Origin: Planctomycetota bacterium
GTDB lineage: Bacteria; Planctomycetota; Phycisphaerae; Sedimentisphaerales; Anaerohalosphaeraceae
Direction of reading: 5' to 3'
Length of the DNA stretch: 11,018 nucleotides
NCBI GenBank assembly: GCA_021160785.1
Contig: JAGHBX010000283.1
Span: 1-11,018 of the forward strand
Below, piece by piece: positions 1 to 7,119 of this stretch; within the stretch, counting starts at the first letter, position 1, and each line of letters begins with the position of its first letter. Made by a program: the position numbers and the translations under genes. The notes beneath the pieces were generated by a model that worked only from the letters and a program-made list of their open reading frames with translations, ran no database searches and was not told the origin of the DNA.

Positions 1-124
1 CATGAACCAGTTGTCTTATGAAGTTTCAAACCGGCGATTCAGTAATCAGGGTTTTAAGTTTACCGGCAGTATTGAAAAAAGCATAAAAGAAACGATTCAA
101 TTGCTTAGGCCGGCGGGAGGCTGA
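1..124 (+). CDS. C-terminal end of a probable NAD-dependent epimerase/dehydratase (partial)
   Basis: An open frame enters from the left edge (first whole codon at base 2) and ends with TGA at 122-124, giving about 40 residues. The tail reads LSYEVSNRRFSNQGFKF followed by an amphipathic stretch with IEKSIKETIQLL. This resembles the C-terminus of extended short-chain dehydrogenases such as UDP-sugar epimerases, where an 'SN.R....GF.......L..GI.E.I' pattern closes the substrate-binding domain. The Rossmann NAD-binding part would lie outside the window. The stop is one base before the next gene's ATG, so the two genes are almost certainly co-transcribed and translationally coupled. The ATG at base 2 is probably an internal Met, but a very short separate ORF cannot be excluded. 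Family assignment rests on a short tail by eye. Confidence 0.55.
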   Translation, partial: MNQLSYEVSNRRFSNQGFKFTGSIEKSIKETIQLLRPAGG

Positions 125-125
125 C

Positions 126-878
126 ATGTCAGACAAAAAACTCTACACTCGAGAAGAATTTGAAGAATTGAGAAACAACTCCGCCGGCAGGATGGCTGCA
201 TATGAAAAACTTCAGGCGGATGCTCTGAACGTGCTGGTAAAAGCCGACCATTATCGTTGGATTCACCAGACTAACTGGTTCGGCGAACCGATCCTTAATC
301 TTCCCCAGGATATGTTTGCCCTGCAGGAAATTATTTTCAATACCAGACCAAAATTTATAATAGAGTCGGGAGTCGCCTGGGGCGGTTCACTGCTTTTTTA
401 TTCAACCCTTATGGAAGTCCTTGGCGGCGAGAGAATCATCGGTATAGACACCTACATACCTGACGATCTGAGGCGGCGACTCGCTTCACATGGCAAACTC
501 TCCGAAAGACTGACCCTCATTAACGGCTCATCCACCGAACAGGATACGATAAGCCAGGTCAAGGCCATTGTGGGAAATTGTCGTGAAGTTATGGTCATGC
601 TGGATTCTTACCATACGCACGAACACGTGCTTAAAGAGTTGCGCCTGTACTCTCCGCTGATCGGCAAAGATTTTTATCTTGTATGTGGCGATACAGTTGT
701 AGAAGACGTGCCAAAACAGGTCCATCGCAGCCGTCCATGGGGTCATGGCAATAATCCAAAAACAGCTCTCCTGCAATTTCTCGAAGAAAATAACAGGTTT
801 GAAGTGGACCAGAATCTCAAAAACAAACTTCTGTTCACCTGTAATGCAGATGGATATCTAAGATGCCGTAAGGATTAG
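126..878 (+). CDS. CmcI / cephalosporin hydroxylase-family protein, probable SAM-dependent methyltransferase
   Basis: This 250-residue protein has the fold signature of the cephalosporin hydroxylase (CmcI) family, which despite its name consists mostly of SAM-dependent O-methyltransferases acting on sugars or secondary metabolites. Residues 78-89 (FIIESGVAWGGS) form the glycine-rich SAM loop after the first strand. Asp108 in IIGIDTY is the acidic residue at the end of strand 2. Residues 159-168 (LDSYHTHEHV) are the conserved Asp/His block that in CmcI lies at the metal/active site, and GDT at 188-190 follows. NNPKTA (209-214) is a typical late family motif. Length is normal for the family, with no signal peptide or membrane segment. 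The start is fixed by GGGAGG at 115-120, five bases before ATG. With the adjacent epimerase, the likely job is modifying a sugar of a surface polysaccharide. The exact acceptor cannot be told. Confidence 0.85.
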   Translation: MSDKKLYTREEFEELRNNSAGRMAAYEKLQADALNVLVKADHYRWIHQTNWFGEPILNLPQDMFALQEIIFNTRPKFIIESGVAWGGSLLFYSTLMEVLGGERIIGIDTYIPDDLRRRLASHGKLSERLTLINGSSTEQDTISQVKAIVGNCREVMVMLDSYHTHEHVLKELRLYSPLIGKDFYLVCGDTVVEDVPKQVHRSRPWGHGNNPKTALLQFLEENNRFEVDQNLKNKLLFTCNADGYLRCRKD

Positions 879-932
879 CGCGATCGGGCTGCAATTTACC
901 AACAGCTCCCGGGACGATATCAATATCTTTGG

Positions 933-967
933 ACTTTTCTTGTCTATTCACTCGGAACACTCACTCA
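933..967 (-). repeat. Remnant of the array leader/tail box downstream of copy 1
   Basis: Read on the - strand, this stretch contains GAGTGAGTGT, then TCCGA, then an A-rich ACAAGAAAAGT. It aligns with the junction between copies 2 and 1 (3001-3034), which has GAGTGAGTGT, CCCGA, then ACAATGAAAGGT. In the real junctions this sequence holds the Shine-Dalgarno region of the following copy. Here nothing recognisable follows except a possible few bases of a start region (AGTCCAAAGA against ATGTCAAAGA). It is therefore probably the scar of a further repeat unit. The alignment is by eye and includes small gaps. Confidence 0.55.
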
Positions 968-2992
968 CCCGCCTCGACACCACCGGCGCCACATCTGCCG
1001 GTAGGCTGTTTCAACATCACGGGCAAACCGCTTTGCGTTGCAGAGTGGACTGTCCGCCATTCGTGTCCGCATCGAAGCACGCATCTCCATAAGGCGTTCC
1101 GGTTTATTCGCAAGCCCAACAGCCTTGGCGACATATTCGGCTGGTGTCGTAGCAGCAAAACTCTGCATATCCAGGTGGCTGAGTATGCTAAGGCCACCTC
1201 GGCTATTCTGGTGTTGACCGGCCAGTGAGATAACAGGGACGCCCATCCAAAGAGATTCGCAGGTGGTTGTGCCGCCATTTTCGGGAAAAGTATCGAATAC
1301 AATGTCCACATCGCTGTACTGTTTGATGTATTCGGCGTACTCTTTCCCTCCGCTGATTTCAATTCTTTCTGGGGAGACCCCGCATTCGGCAAATTGGCTT
1401 AAGTAGTGCTCCTGTATCTCCACATAGCCGCCGCCGCGAAATCCTAACAGGAGTCTGGACCTGGGAGTAAGCTTCATGATTTCGGACCAGACTTCCAAAA
1501 GGCCTCTGTTAAGACGGCGATTATTCGTAAATGCTCCAAATGTAACGTAACCTTTTTTTGCTGCAGGCGGAGCAGTAACAACGGGAGCGTTTTCCGGCGG
1601 CGTGTAACAGATGAAGCCTCCTGGCAAATAAGCTAACTGCTCGGTATAATATTTCTGTGATTCCGGCGGAATGGTCAGGCTGTCCGTTAAAAGATAATCG
1701 ACGGCTTCCATTCCAGTCGTATTGTAGTATCCCAACCATGTGGCTTGAACAGGCGCAGGCTTACGCGCCAGCACGAGAAGACGATTATTTCGAGTGTGTC
1801 CTGCAAGGTCAATCAGGATATCGATTTTATCCTGTTCGATTATACGGGCGACTGCATCATCGTTTACACCACGGATATTCCTGTAGCAATCAAACTTCTT
1901 TTGAAGCCTGCCTGTCGTTGGGTCCGGGCGGTCGACATCGCCGTATCCGTAAACTTCCACCACATCCCGATTGTGTTCGTCCAGCAGCGGCTCAAAATAA
2001 TAACTGACGACATGCTTTTTGAAATCGGGTGAGATATAACCAATCCGCAGCTTTCGTTCAGGTTCGACGGTATTGTCGTGGGATGTTCTGGCCATACTTA
2101 TTGGAGCGTGCCTTTGCCCCCAGCGTTTATGCTCTTCAAAGATAGCTTGCTGGTCCATATCCGGCAAATGATGCATGTAAAAAAGAAGATTTGAGTGTAT
2201 TTCCGGATTTTCCGGCATCTTATCAACAGCTTTTCGAAATATCTCAAAGCCTTTCTGTATATCTCCCGACTGCATTGTAATGAGGGCAAGGTTATTCCAG
2301 ACACCACTGTTGTCAGGGAGCAATTCGGCGCACTTTTGCAGACACTGCAGGGCCTCGGAGGTGCGTCCCATCTTGCGACAGAGAAGTCCCAACCGGGTAT
2401 ACGCTTTCGGATGTTGCGTAAGCTCTACGACTTTTTTGTACCATTCTTCAGCCTTATCAAGCCGACCGATCTTTTCAAAAAACACCGCAAGCTCAAACAT
2501 AACCTCCGGCCGCGGAGAATCGACGCCAACAGCTTCCTTCAAGGCCGCAATAGCCCTGTCGGTCAATCCCATCTGCTGCATCGCTTCGACAAGCAAACGT
2601 ACGTTTTCCATATCCTTCTGAAGCTTTATTGCCTTGCTGAATTTTTCAACAACTTCCTCCTTCCGGCCAAGCCCAACTAAAGCCCATCCCATACTTTCAA
2701 GCACATCCACAGATTCCGGCTTACATTTACGAGCCTTCTCAAGCCATTCCATCGCTTTTTCGTTTTCGTTGAGGATAAGATATATGTCTCCAATACCTTT
2801 GCAGGCGGCAAAGCTGTCCTGCCCGATGCCTTGTTTAAGAAAATGGATTGCTTTGTCATATTGTTTGGAATTAGCAGCATCAGCGGCATCGATAAGGAAT
2901 TGTGGCGGCCCACTTCTCGGTCGCTTTTGTCCGGATGAGGCGGAACGTCTTATTATCTTCTTTTTTCTCTTTGCAGCAGACCTCTTTGACAT
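965..2992 (-). CDS. TPR protein with GT41 (OGT/SPINDLY-like) glycosyltransferase domain, copy 1
   Basis: This 675-residue protein is a probable cytoplasmic peptide O-glycosyltransferase. Residues 1-28 are a very basic tail (KRKKKIIRR). About seven TPRs cover roughly 30-275 (for example 64-96, 98-128, 162-194, 196-228, 230-262). The C-terminal GT41 domain runs from about 285 to 672. Its marks are LRIGYISPDFKKH (His327 sits at the proposed catalytic His of human OGT), LIDLAGHTRNNRL (394-405), PAPVQATWLGY (412-422), FDTFPENGGTTTC (566-578) and the terminal AKRFARDV...MWRRW. In the segment FTNNRRLNR, Arg493 occupies the position of OGT Lys842. It is the last gene of the array, 22 bases after copy 2, with AAAGG nine bases before the ATG. 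It shares KYYTEQLAYLPGG with copy 3 but SLAGQHQNSR..LSILSH with copy 2. The stop TGA lies at the edge of the tail box GAGTGAGTGT. Donor sugar and acceptor are unknown. Confidence 0.88.
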   Translation of the reverse strand: MSKRSAAKRKKKIIRRSASSGQKRPRSGPPQFLIDAADAANSKQYDKAIHFLKQGIGQDSFAACKGIGDIYLILNENEKAMEWLEKARKCKPESVDVLESMGWALVGLGRKEEVVEKFSKAIKLQKDMENVRLLVEAMQQMGLTDRAIAALKEAVGVDSPRPEVMFELAVFFEKIGRLDKAEEWYKKVVELTQHPKAYTRLGLLCRKMGRTSEALQCLQKCAELLPDNSGVWNNLALITMQSGDIQKGFEIFRKAVDKMPENPEIHSNLLFYMHHLPDMDQQAIFEEHKRWGQRHAPISMARTSHDNTVEPERKLRIGYISPDFKKHVVSYYFEPLLDEHNRDVVEVYGYGDVDRPDPTTGRLQKKFDCYRNIRGVNDDAVARIIEQDKIDILIDLAGHTRNNRLLVLARKPAPVQATWLGYYNTTGMEAVDYLLTDSLTIPPESQKYYTEQLAYLPGGFICYTPPENAPVVTAPPAAKKGYVTFGAFTNNRRLNRGLLEVWSEIMKLTPRSRLLLGFRGGGYVEIQEHYLSQFAECGVSPERIEISGGKEYAEYIKQYSDVDIVFDTFPENGGTTTCESLWMGVPVISLAGQHQNSRGGLSILSHLDMQSFAATTPAEYVAKAVGLANKPERLMEMRASMRTRMADSPLCNAKRFARDVETAYRQMWRRWCRGG

Positions 2993-3034
2993 TTAGTAAT
3001 ACCTTTCATTGTATCTAATCGGGACACTCACTCG
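2993..3034 (-). repeat. Junction box between copies 2 and 1 (tail plus leader of copy 1)
   Basis: On the - strand this junction reads GAGTGAGTGT, CCCGATTAG (stop of copy 2), ATACAATGAAAGG, then a short AT-rich spacer to the ATG at 2992. The same CAATGAAAGG and spacer occur before copy 2 (5064-5097), with the same GAGTGAGTGT upstream. It therefore marks the boundary of the duplicated unit. AAAGG is the Shine-Dalgarno element, nine bases from the start. The spacing is short enough for re-initiation by ribosomes leaving copy 2. Confidence 0.75.
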
Positions 3035-5063
3035 CCTGCTCCCGGCACCATCGACGCCACATCCGGCGATAGGCTGTTTCCACATCATGGGCAAGCCGCT
3101 TGGCGTTACAGAATGAACTGTTGGTCATTCGTGACCGCATCGAAGCGCGAATCTCCATAAGGTTCTCCGGGTCGTGCGCAATTGCGACAGCCTTGGCGAT
3201 ATATTCGGATGGTGTCTCGACAGCAAAAGACTCCATGCCTATATGGCTGAGTATGCTAAGACCAATTCGGCTATTCTGGTGTTGACCGGCCAGTGAGATA
3301 ACGGGAACACCCATCCAAAGAGCTTCACAAGTAGTGGTGCCGCCATTTTCGGGAAAAGTATCGAATACAATGTCCACGTCGTTATACTGCTTGATGTATT
3401 CAGTGTGAGATTTCCAGCCGCTGATTTCAATCCTTTCTCGAGAGACTCCGTATTCGGCAAATTGGCTTAAATAGCGATCCTGCGTTGCCTCATCGCCGCC
3501 GCTGTGAAATCCCAACAGGAGTCTGGAATTGGGAATAAGCTTCAGGATTTCAGCCCAGACTTTCAAAAGAGGTCTGTTAAATCGTAGATTAGTGGTAAAT
3601 GCTCCAAATGTAACGTGTCCTTTTTTCGCTGCAGGCAGAGGCGTTACATCCGGAGCGTTTTCCGGCGGCGTGTAACAGACAAATCCTCCCGGCAAATAGG
3701 CTGCCTGCTCGGTGTAGAACTTCTGTAATTCCGGCGGAGTGAGCACATTATCAGTTAAAAGATAATCGACGGCTTCCATTCCAGTCGTATCACAGTATCC
3801 CAAATAGGTGACTTGAACAGGCGCCGGCTTACGCGCCAGCACAAGAAGACGATTATTTCGAAAGTGTCCTGCAAGGTCAATCAGGATATCTATTTTGTCC
3901 TGTTCGATTATACGGGTAACTGCATCGTCATTTACACCCCGGATATTCCTGTAGCAATCGAACTTTTTTTGAAGCCTGCCTGTAGTCGGGTCCGGGCGGT
4001 CGACATTGCCGTAACCATAAACTTCCACCACATCCCTGTTGTGTGAATCCAGCAGCGGCTCAAAATAATAATTGACGACATGTCTTTTGAAATCGGGTGA
4101 GATATAACCAATCCGCAACTTTCGTTCGGGTTCGACGGTATTGTCGTGGGATGTTCTGGCCATACTTATTGGAGCGTACCTTTGCCCCCAGCGTTTATGC
4201 TCCTCGAAGATCATTTGCTGGTCTAACTCCGGCAAATAATGTAGACTGGAAAGAAGATTTGAGTGGCCTTTTGAATACCCGGGCGTCATATCAACAACTT
4301 TTCGCAACAAGTCAACACCTTCCTGCGCTTCTCCCAATTGAATCAGCGCATAGGCGAGATTATTCCAGATACCGGTATTATCAGGAAGTAGCTCCATAGC
4401 CTTTCGCAGATAATAAACCGCCTCCGACATGCGCATCATCTTAATGCAGATACATCCCAGATGGTCGTAAGTTGCCGAATGTGGCCCGGATTTTATGACT
4501 TCCTTGTAATATCGCTCGGCTTTATCAAGCCGATTGGTTCTTTCAAACAACAGCCCAAGTTCAAACATGACCTCCGGCCGTTGTGGATTGACATCAAGCA
4601 TCTCCTCCAGCACCTCAACAGCCCTGTCGGACTCTCCCATCCGCTGCATCGATTCGACCAGCAAATGTACGTTTTTTATATCCTTCTGAAGTTTTATTGC
4701 CTTGCCGAATCTTTCAACAGCTTCCTCCTTCCGGCCGAGCGCAACTAAAGCCCGCCCGATACTATCAAACACATCCACGGATTCCGGTTTACACTGGCGA
4801 GCTTTCTCAAGCCATTCCATTGCTTTTTCGTTTTCGTTGAGGAGAAGATATATGTCCCCAATACCTTTGCAGGCGGTAAAGCTGTCCTGCCCGATACCTT
4901 GTTTCAGAAAATCGATTGCTTTGTCATATTCCCCAACGTTAACAGCATCAACAGCATCGATCAGAAATTGTGGTGGACCGCTTTTCCCCGGTTGCTTTTG
5001 CCGAGATGAGACGGAAGGTTTTATTTCCTTCTTTTTCCTCTTTACCGCAGACCTCTTCGACAT
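3015..5063 (-). CDS. TPR protein with GT41 (OGT/SPINDLY-like) glycosyltransferase domain, copy 2
   Basis: This 682-residue paralogue of copy 1 keeps the basic tail (1-28, KRKKKEIKPS), TPRs at about 32-275 and the GT41 domain at about 286-675. Key positions are His328 in SPDFKRH, LIDLAGHFRNNRL (395-406), PAPVQVTYLGY (413-423), Arg494 in FTTNLRFNR where OGT has Lys842, and FDTFPENGGTTTC (567-579). The TPR stretch at about 140-280 is the part least like the other copies: it reads LDVNPQRPE and SGPHSATYDHLGCI, where copies 1 and 3 share VDSPRPE and related sequence. The loop LTDNVLTPPELQKFYTEQAAY also differs from both others. The C-terminus ends in ASECPD because a one-base indel changes the frame in which the tail box is read. 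AAAGGG lies eight bases before the ATG, overlapping the end of copy 3. Function is probably protein O-glycosylation with an unknown donor. Confidence 0.88.
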   Translation of the reverse strand: MSKRSAVKRKKKEIKPSVSSRQKQPGKSGPPQFLIDAVDAVNVGEYDKAIDFLKQGIGQDSFTACKGIGDIYLLLNENEKAMEWLEKARQCKPESVDVFDSIGRALVALGRKEEAVERFGKAIKLQKDIKNVHLLVESMQRMGESDRAVEVLEEMLDVNPQRPEVMFELGLLFERTNRLDKAERYYKEVIKSGPHSATYDHLGCICIKMMRMSEAVYYLRKAMELLPDNTGIWNNLAYALIQLGEAQEGVDLLRKVVDMTPGYSKGHSNLLSSLHYLPELDQQMIFEEHKRWGQRYAPISMARTSHDNTVEPERKLRIGYISPDFKRHVVNYYFEPLLDSHNRDVVEVYGYGNVDRPDPTTGRLQKKFDCYRNIRGVNDDAVTRIIEQDKIDILIDLAGHFRNNRLLVLARKPAPVQVTYLGYCDTTGMEAVDYLLTDNVLTPPELQKFYTEQAAYLPGGFVCYTPPENAPDVTPLPAAKKGHVTFGAFTTNLRFNRPLLKVWAEILKLIPNSRLLLGFHSGGDEATQDRYLSQFAEYGVSRERIEISGWKSHTEYIKQYNDVDIVFDTFPENGGTTTCEALWMGVPVISLAGQHQNSRIGLSILSHIGMESFAVETPSEYIAKAVAIAHDPENLMEIRASMRSRMTNSSFCNAKRLAHDVETAYRRMWRRWCREQASECPD

Positions 5064-5097
5064 TTACTATTCCCTTTCATTGTACTACACTCACTCC
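5064..5097 (-). repeat. Junction box between copies 3 and 2 (tail plus leader of copy 2)
   Basis: On the - strand this junction reads GGAGTGAGTGT, AGTACAATGAAAGGG, then AATAGTAA and the ATG of copy 2 at 5063. The stop codon of copy 3 (TGA, 5077-5079) is embedded in the conserved CAATGAAAGG and touches the Shine-Dalgarno sequence, so translation of copy 2 is probably coupled to termination of copy 3. It is the homologue of the box at 2993-3034. Confidence 0.75.
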
Positions 5098-6945
5098 CTG
5101 GCTTCGACACCATCGACGCCACATTTCTCTATAGGCTGTTTCCACATCACGGGCGAACCGCTTCGTATCACAGAGTGAACTGTCCGCTATTCGTGACCGC
5201 ATCGAAGCACGTATCTCCACAAGGTCCTCGGGTTTATTCGCAAGCGCGACAGCCCTGGCGACATATTCGGATGGTGTGGCGGCGGCAAAACACTCCATAT
5301 CTATACGGCCAAGTACGTTTAGTCCGGTTCTTTCAACCTGATGTTGACCGGCCAGTGAGATAACACCGACGCCCATCCAAAGAGCGTCACAAGTAGTGGT
5401 GCCGCCATTTTCGGGAAACGTATCAAGCACAATATCAACGTTAGCGTACTCTTTAAGGTACTCGACGTAAGGTTTCCGGCCCTTGATTGTAATCACCTCT
5501 CTACAGACTCCGAACTTCTCGAAATGGCTTAAGTAATGGTCCTGGACTTTCTCATCGTCGCCGCCGCGAAATCCTAACAGGAGTCTGGAATTGGGAGTAA
5601 GCTTCAGGATTTCGGACCAGACTTGCAAGACACCTCTGTTAAGTCGCCAGGTATTTGTAAATGCTCCAAATGTAACGTACCCTTTTTTCGCTGCTGGCGG
5701 AGATGTGACAACTGGAGCGTTTCCTGGCGGTGTGTAACAGACAATCCCTCCCGGCAAGTAGGCTAATTGCTCGGTATAATACTTCTGTGATTCCGGCGGA
5801 ATGGTCAGGCAGTCGGTTAAAAGGTAATCGACAGCTTCCATTCCAGTCGTATCATAGTATCCCAAATAGGTGACTTGAACAGGCGCAGGCTTACGCGCCA
5901 GCACAAGAAGACGATTATTTCGAGTGTGTCCTGCAAGGTCAATCAGGATATCTATTCTATCCTGTTCAATTGTGCGGGCAACTTCATCGTCGTTTACATC
6001 CCGGATATTCCTATAGCAATCGAACTTTTTTTGAAGCCTGCCTGTAGTTGGGTCCGGGCATTCGATATTGCCGTAACCGTAAACTTCCACCACGTCCCGA
6101 TTGTGTGAATCCAGCAGCGGCTCAAAATAACGATTGACGACATGCCTTTTGAAATCGGGTGAGATGTAACCGATCCGCAGTTTGCGTTCGGGATCAACCG
6201 TATTACTGTGGGAGACCCTGGCCATACTGATCGGAGCATACCTTTGTCCCCATTTTTTATGTTCTTCAAAGAGGGCTTGCCTGTTCAGATTCGGTGAATA
6301 ATGCAGTCGAAAAAGAAAATTTGAGTGCAGGTTCGGATCGTTCTGCACCTCGTCGGCAATTGTTCGTGACAGATCAATACCTTCCTCTATACACCCAAAG
6401 TCCATTAAGAACACCGCAAGGTTATCCCATCCGCCGCTAACACCGGAATCATCCTTCAGTGTCACAGTCTTTTGCATATACTCTATGGCCTCGGAGATAC
6501 GCCCCGTCTTGCGACAGATAAGCCCCAACTGGTTGTATGCTCCCGGATGTTGCGCAAGTTCTATGACTTTCTTGTACCATTCTTCAGCCTTATCAAGCCG
6601 ATCGATCTTTTCAAAAAGCAATGCAAGCTCAAACATAACCTCCGGCCGCGGAGAATCGACGCCAACAGCTTCCTCCAGCGCCTCAACAGCCTTGTCGGTC
6701 AATCCAATCCGCTGCATCGATTCGACCAGCGAATGTACGTTTTCCATATCCTTCTGAAGCTTTATTGCCTTGCTGAATTTTTCAACAGCTTCCTCCTTCC
6801 GGCCAAGCGCAACTAAAGCCCGACCGATACTGTCAAGCACATCCACGGATTCCGGCTTACATTTACGAGCTTTCTCAAGCCATTCCACTGCCTTTTCGTT
6901 TTCACCGCGGACAAGATATATCTCCCCAATACCGCTATAGGCCAT
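5077..6945 (-). CDS. TPR protein with GT41 (OGT/SPINDLY-like) glycosyltransferase domain, copy 3, start-shifted
   Basis: From the ATG at 6943-6945 this is a 622-residue paralogue. Its TPRs (about 1-215) lack the first repeat and the basic tail of the other copies. The GT41 domain covers about 226-612: His268 in SPDFKRH, LIDLAGHTRNNRL (335-346), Arg434 in FTNTWRLNR where OGT has Lys842, LDTFPENGGTTTC (507-519) and MWRRW near the end. Homology to the other N-termini continues in frame upstream to about 7101-7119, but no ATG, GTG or TTG exists in that frame before the upstream stop (7201-7203). The 6945 ATG replaces a GCC or ACC codon of the sister genes and is preceded by AGGA (6953-6956), seven bases away, so it is a believable new start. 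The motif HQVERTGLNVLGRIDM differs from the NSR..LSILSH shared by copies 1 and 2. It is first in the array and lies just behind the TPR-GT9 gene. Confidence 0.82.
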   Translation of the reverse strand: MAYSGIGEIYLVRGENEKAVEWLEKARKCKPESVDVLDSIGRALVALGRKEEAVEKFSKAIKLQKDMENVHSLVESMQRIGLTDKAVEALEEAVGVDSPRPEVMFELALLFEKIDRLDKAEEWYKKVIELAQHPGAYNQLGLICRKTGRISEAIEYMQKTVTLKDDSGVSGGWDNLAVFLMDFGCIEEGIDLSRTIADEVQNDPNLHSNFLFRLHYSPNLNRQALFEEHKKWGQRYAPISMARVSHSNTVDPERKLRIGYISPDFKRHVVNRYFEPLLDSHNRDVVEVYGYGNIECPDPTTGRLQKKFDCYRNIRDVNDDEVARTIEQDRIDILIDLAGHTRNNRLLVLARKPAPVQVTYLGYYDTTGMEAVDYLLTDCLTIPPESQKYYTEQLAYLPGGIVCYTPPGNAPVVTSPPAAKKGYVTFGAFTNTWRLNRGVLQVWSEILKLTPNSRLLLGFRGGDDEKVQDHYLSHFEKFGVCREVITIKGRKPYVEYLKEYANVDIVLDTFPENGGTTTCDALWMGVGVISLAGQHQVERTGLNVLGRIDMECFAAATPSEYVARAVALANKPEDLVEIRASMRSRIADSSLCDTKRFARDVETAYREMWRRWCRSQGVSVVQ

Positions 6946-7119
6946 AAAGCTATCCTGCCCGATGCCTTGTTTAAGAATAGCGATTGCTTTGTCATATTCC
7001 CCGACGTTAGCAGCATCAACAGCATCGATAAGAAATTGCGGCGGGCCGCTTTTCGGTTGGTTTTGCCGAGATGAGGCCGAATGTGTTATGTTCTTCCTTT
7101 TGTTAATTTTTTTACACGT
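6946..7119 (-). other. Orphaned N-terminal coding region of copy 3 (no canonical start)
   Basis: In frame with copy 3, the - strand encodes TCKKINKRKNITHSASSRQ followed by SGPPQFLIDAVDAANVGEYDKAI and LKQGIGQDSF. This is clearly homologous to residues 1-62 of copies 1 and 2 (MSKRSAVKRK...SGPPQFLIDA). The codon aligned with the ancestral ATG is ACG (7117-7119), and it overlaps the stop region of the upstream gene (TAA at 7112-7114). Two codons are also missing after KRK. Only rare start codons (ATT at 7105-7107, ATA at 7087-7089 behind AAAAGGAAG) are available. The sequence is still free of stops, so the loss is recent or the region is still translated from a rare codon. Confidence 0.7.
6953..6956 (-). 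promoter_or_regulatory. Shine-Dalgarno AGGA supporting the internal start of copy 3
   Basis: AGGA sits seven bases before the ATG at 6945. The same CAGGA(C/T)AGCTTT context exists in copies 1 and 2, where the next codon is GCC or ACC instead of ATG. The ribosome-binding potential was therefore pre-existing and only the start codon is new. This site decides the annotated start of copy 3. Confidence 0.5.

Noticed and set aside
886..911. Hairpin (GGGCTG...CAGCTCCC) between the convergent genes as a bidirectional terminator
   Set aside because: The stem has six pairs with a two-base bulge, an 11-base loop and no adjoining T-run on either strand, so it is too weak to call.
2195..2996. Plus-strand open frames of 113-161 codons over the TPR half of copy 1, with look-alikes in the other copies (4461-5178, 6472-7489)
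   Set aside because: They lie antisense to clearly coding TPR sequence. Their repetition in all copies follows from the duplication and shared codon phase. They have no recognisable domains or ribosome-binding sites.
7100..7119. Programmed frameshift joining the TPR-GT9 gene to copy 3 at the A7 run
   Set aside because: The run of seven As begins inside and after the GT9 stop codon, so it is not a slippery site ahead of the stop. The GT9 protein also ends at a natural C-terminus. Loss of the start of copy 3 explains the arrangement better.
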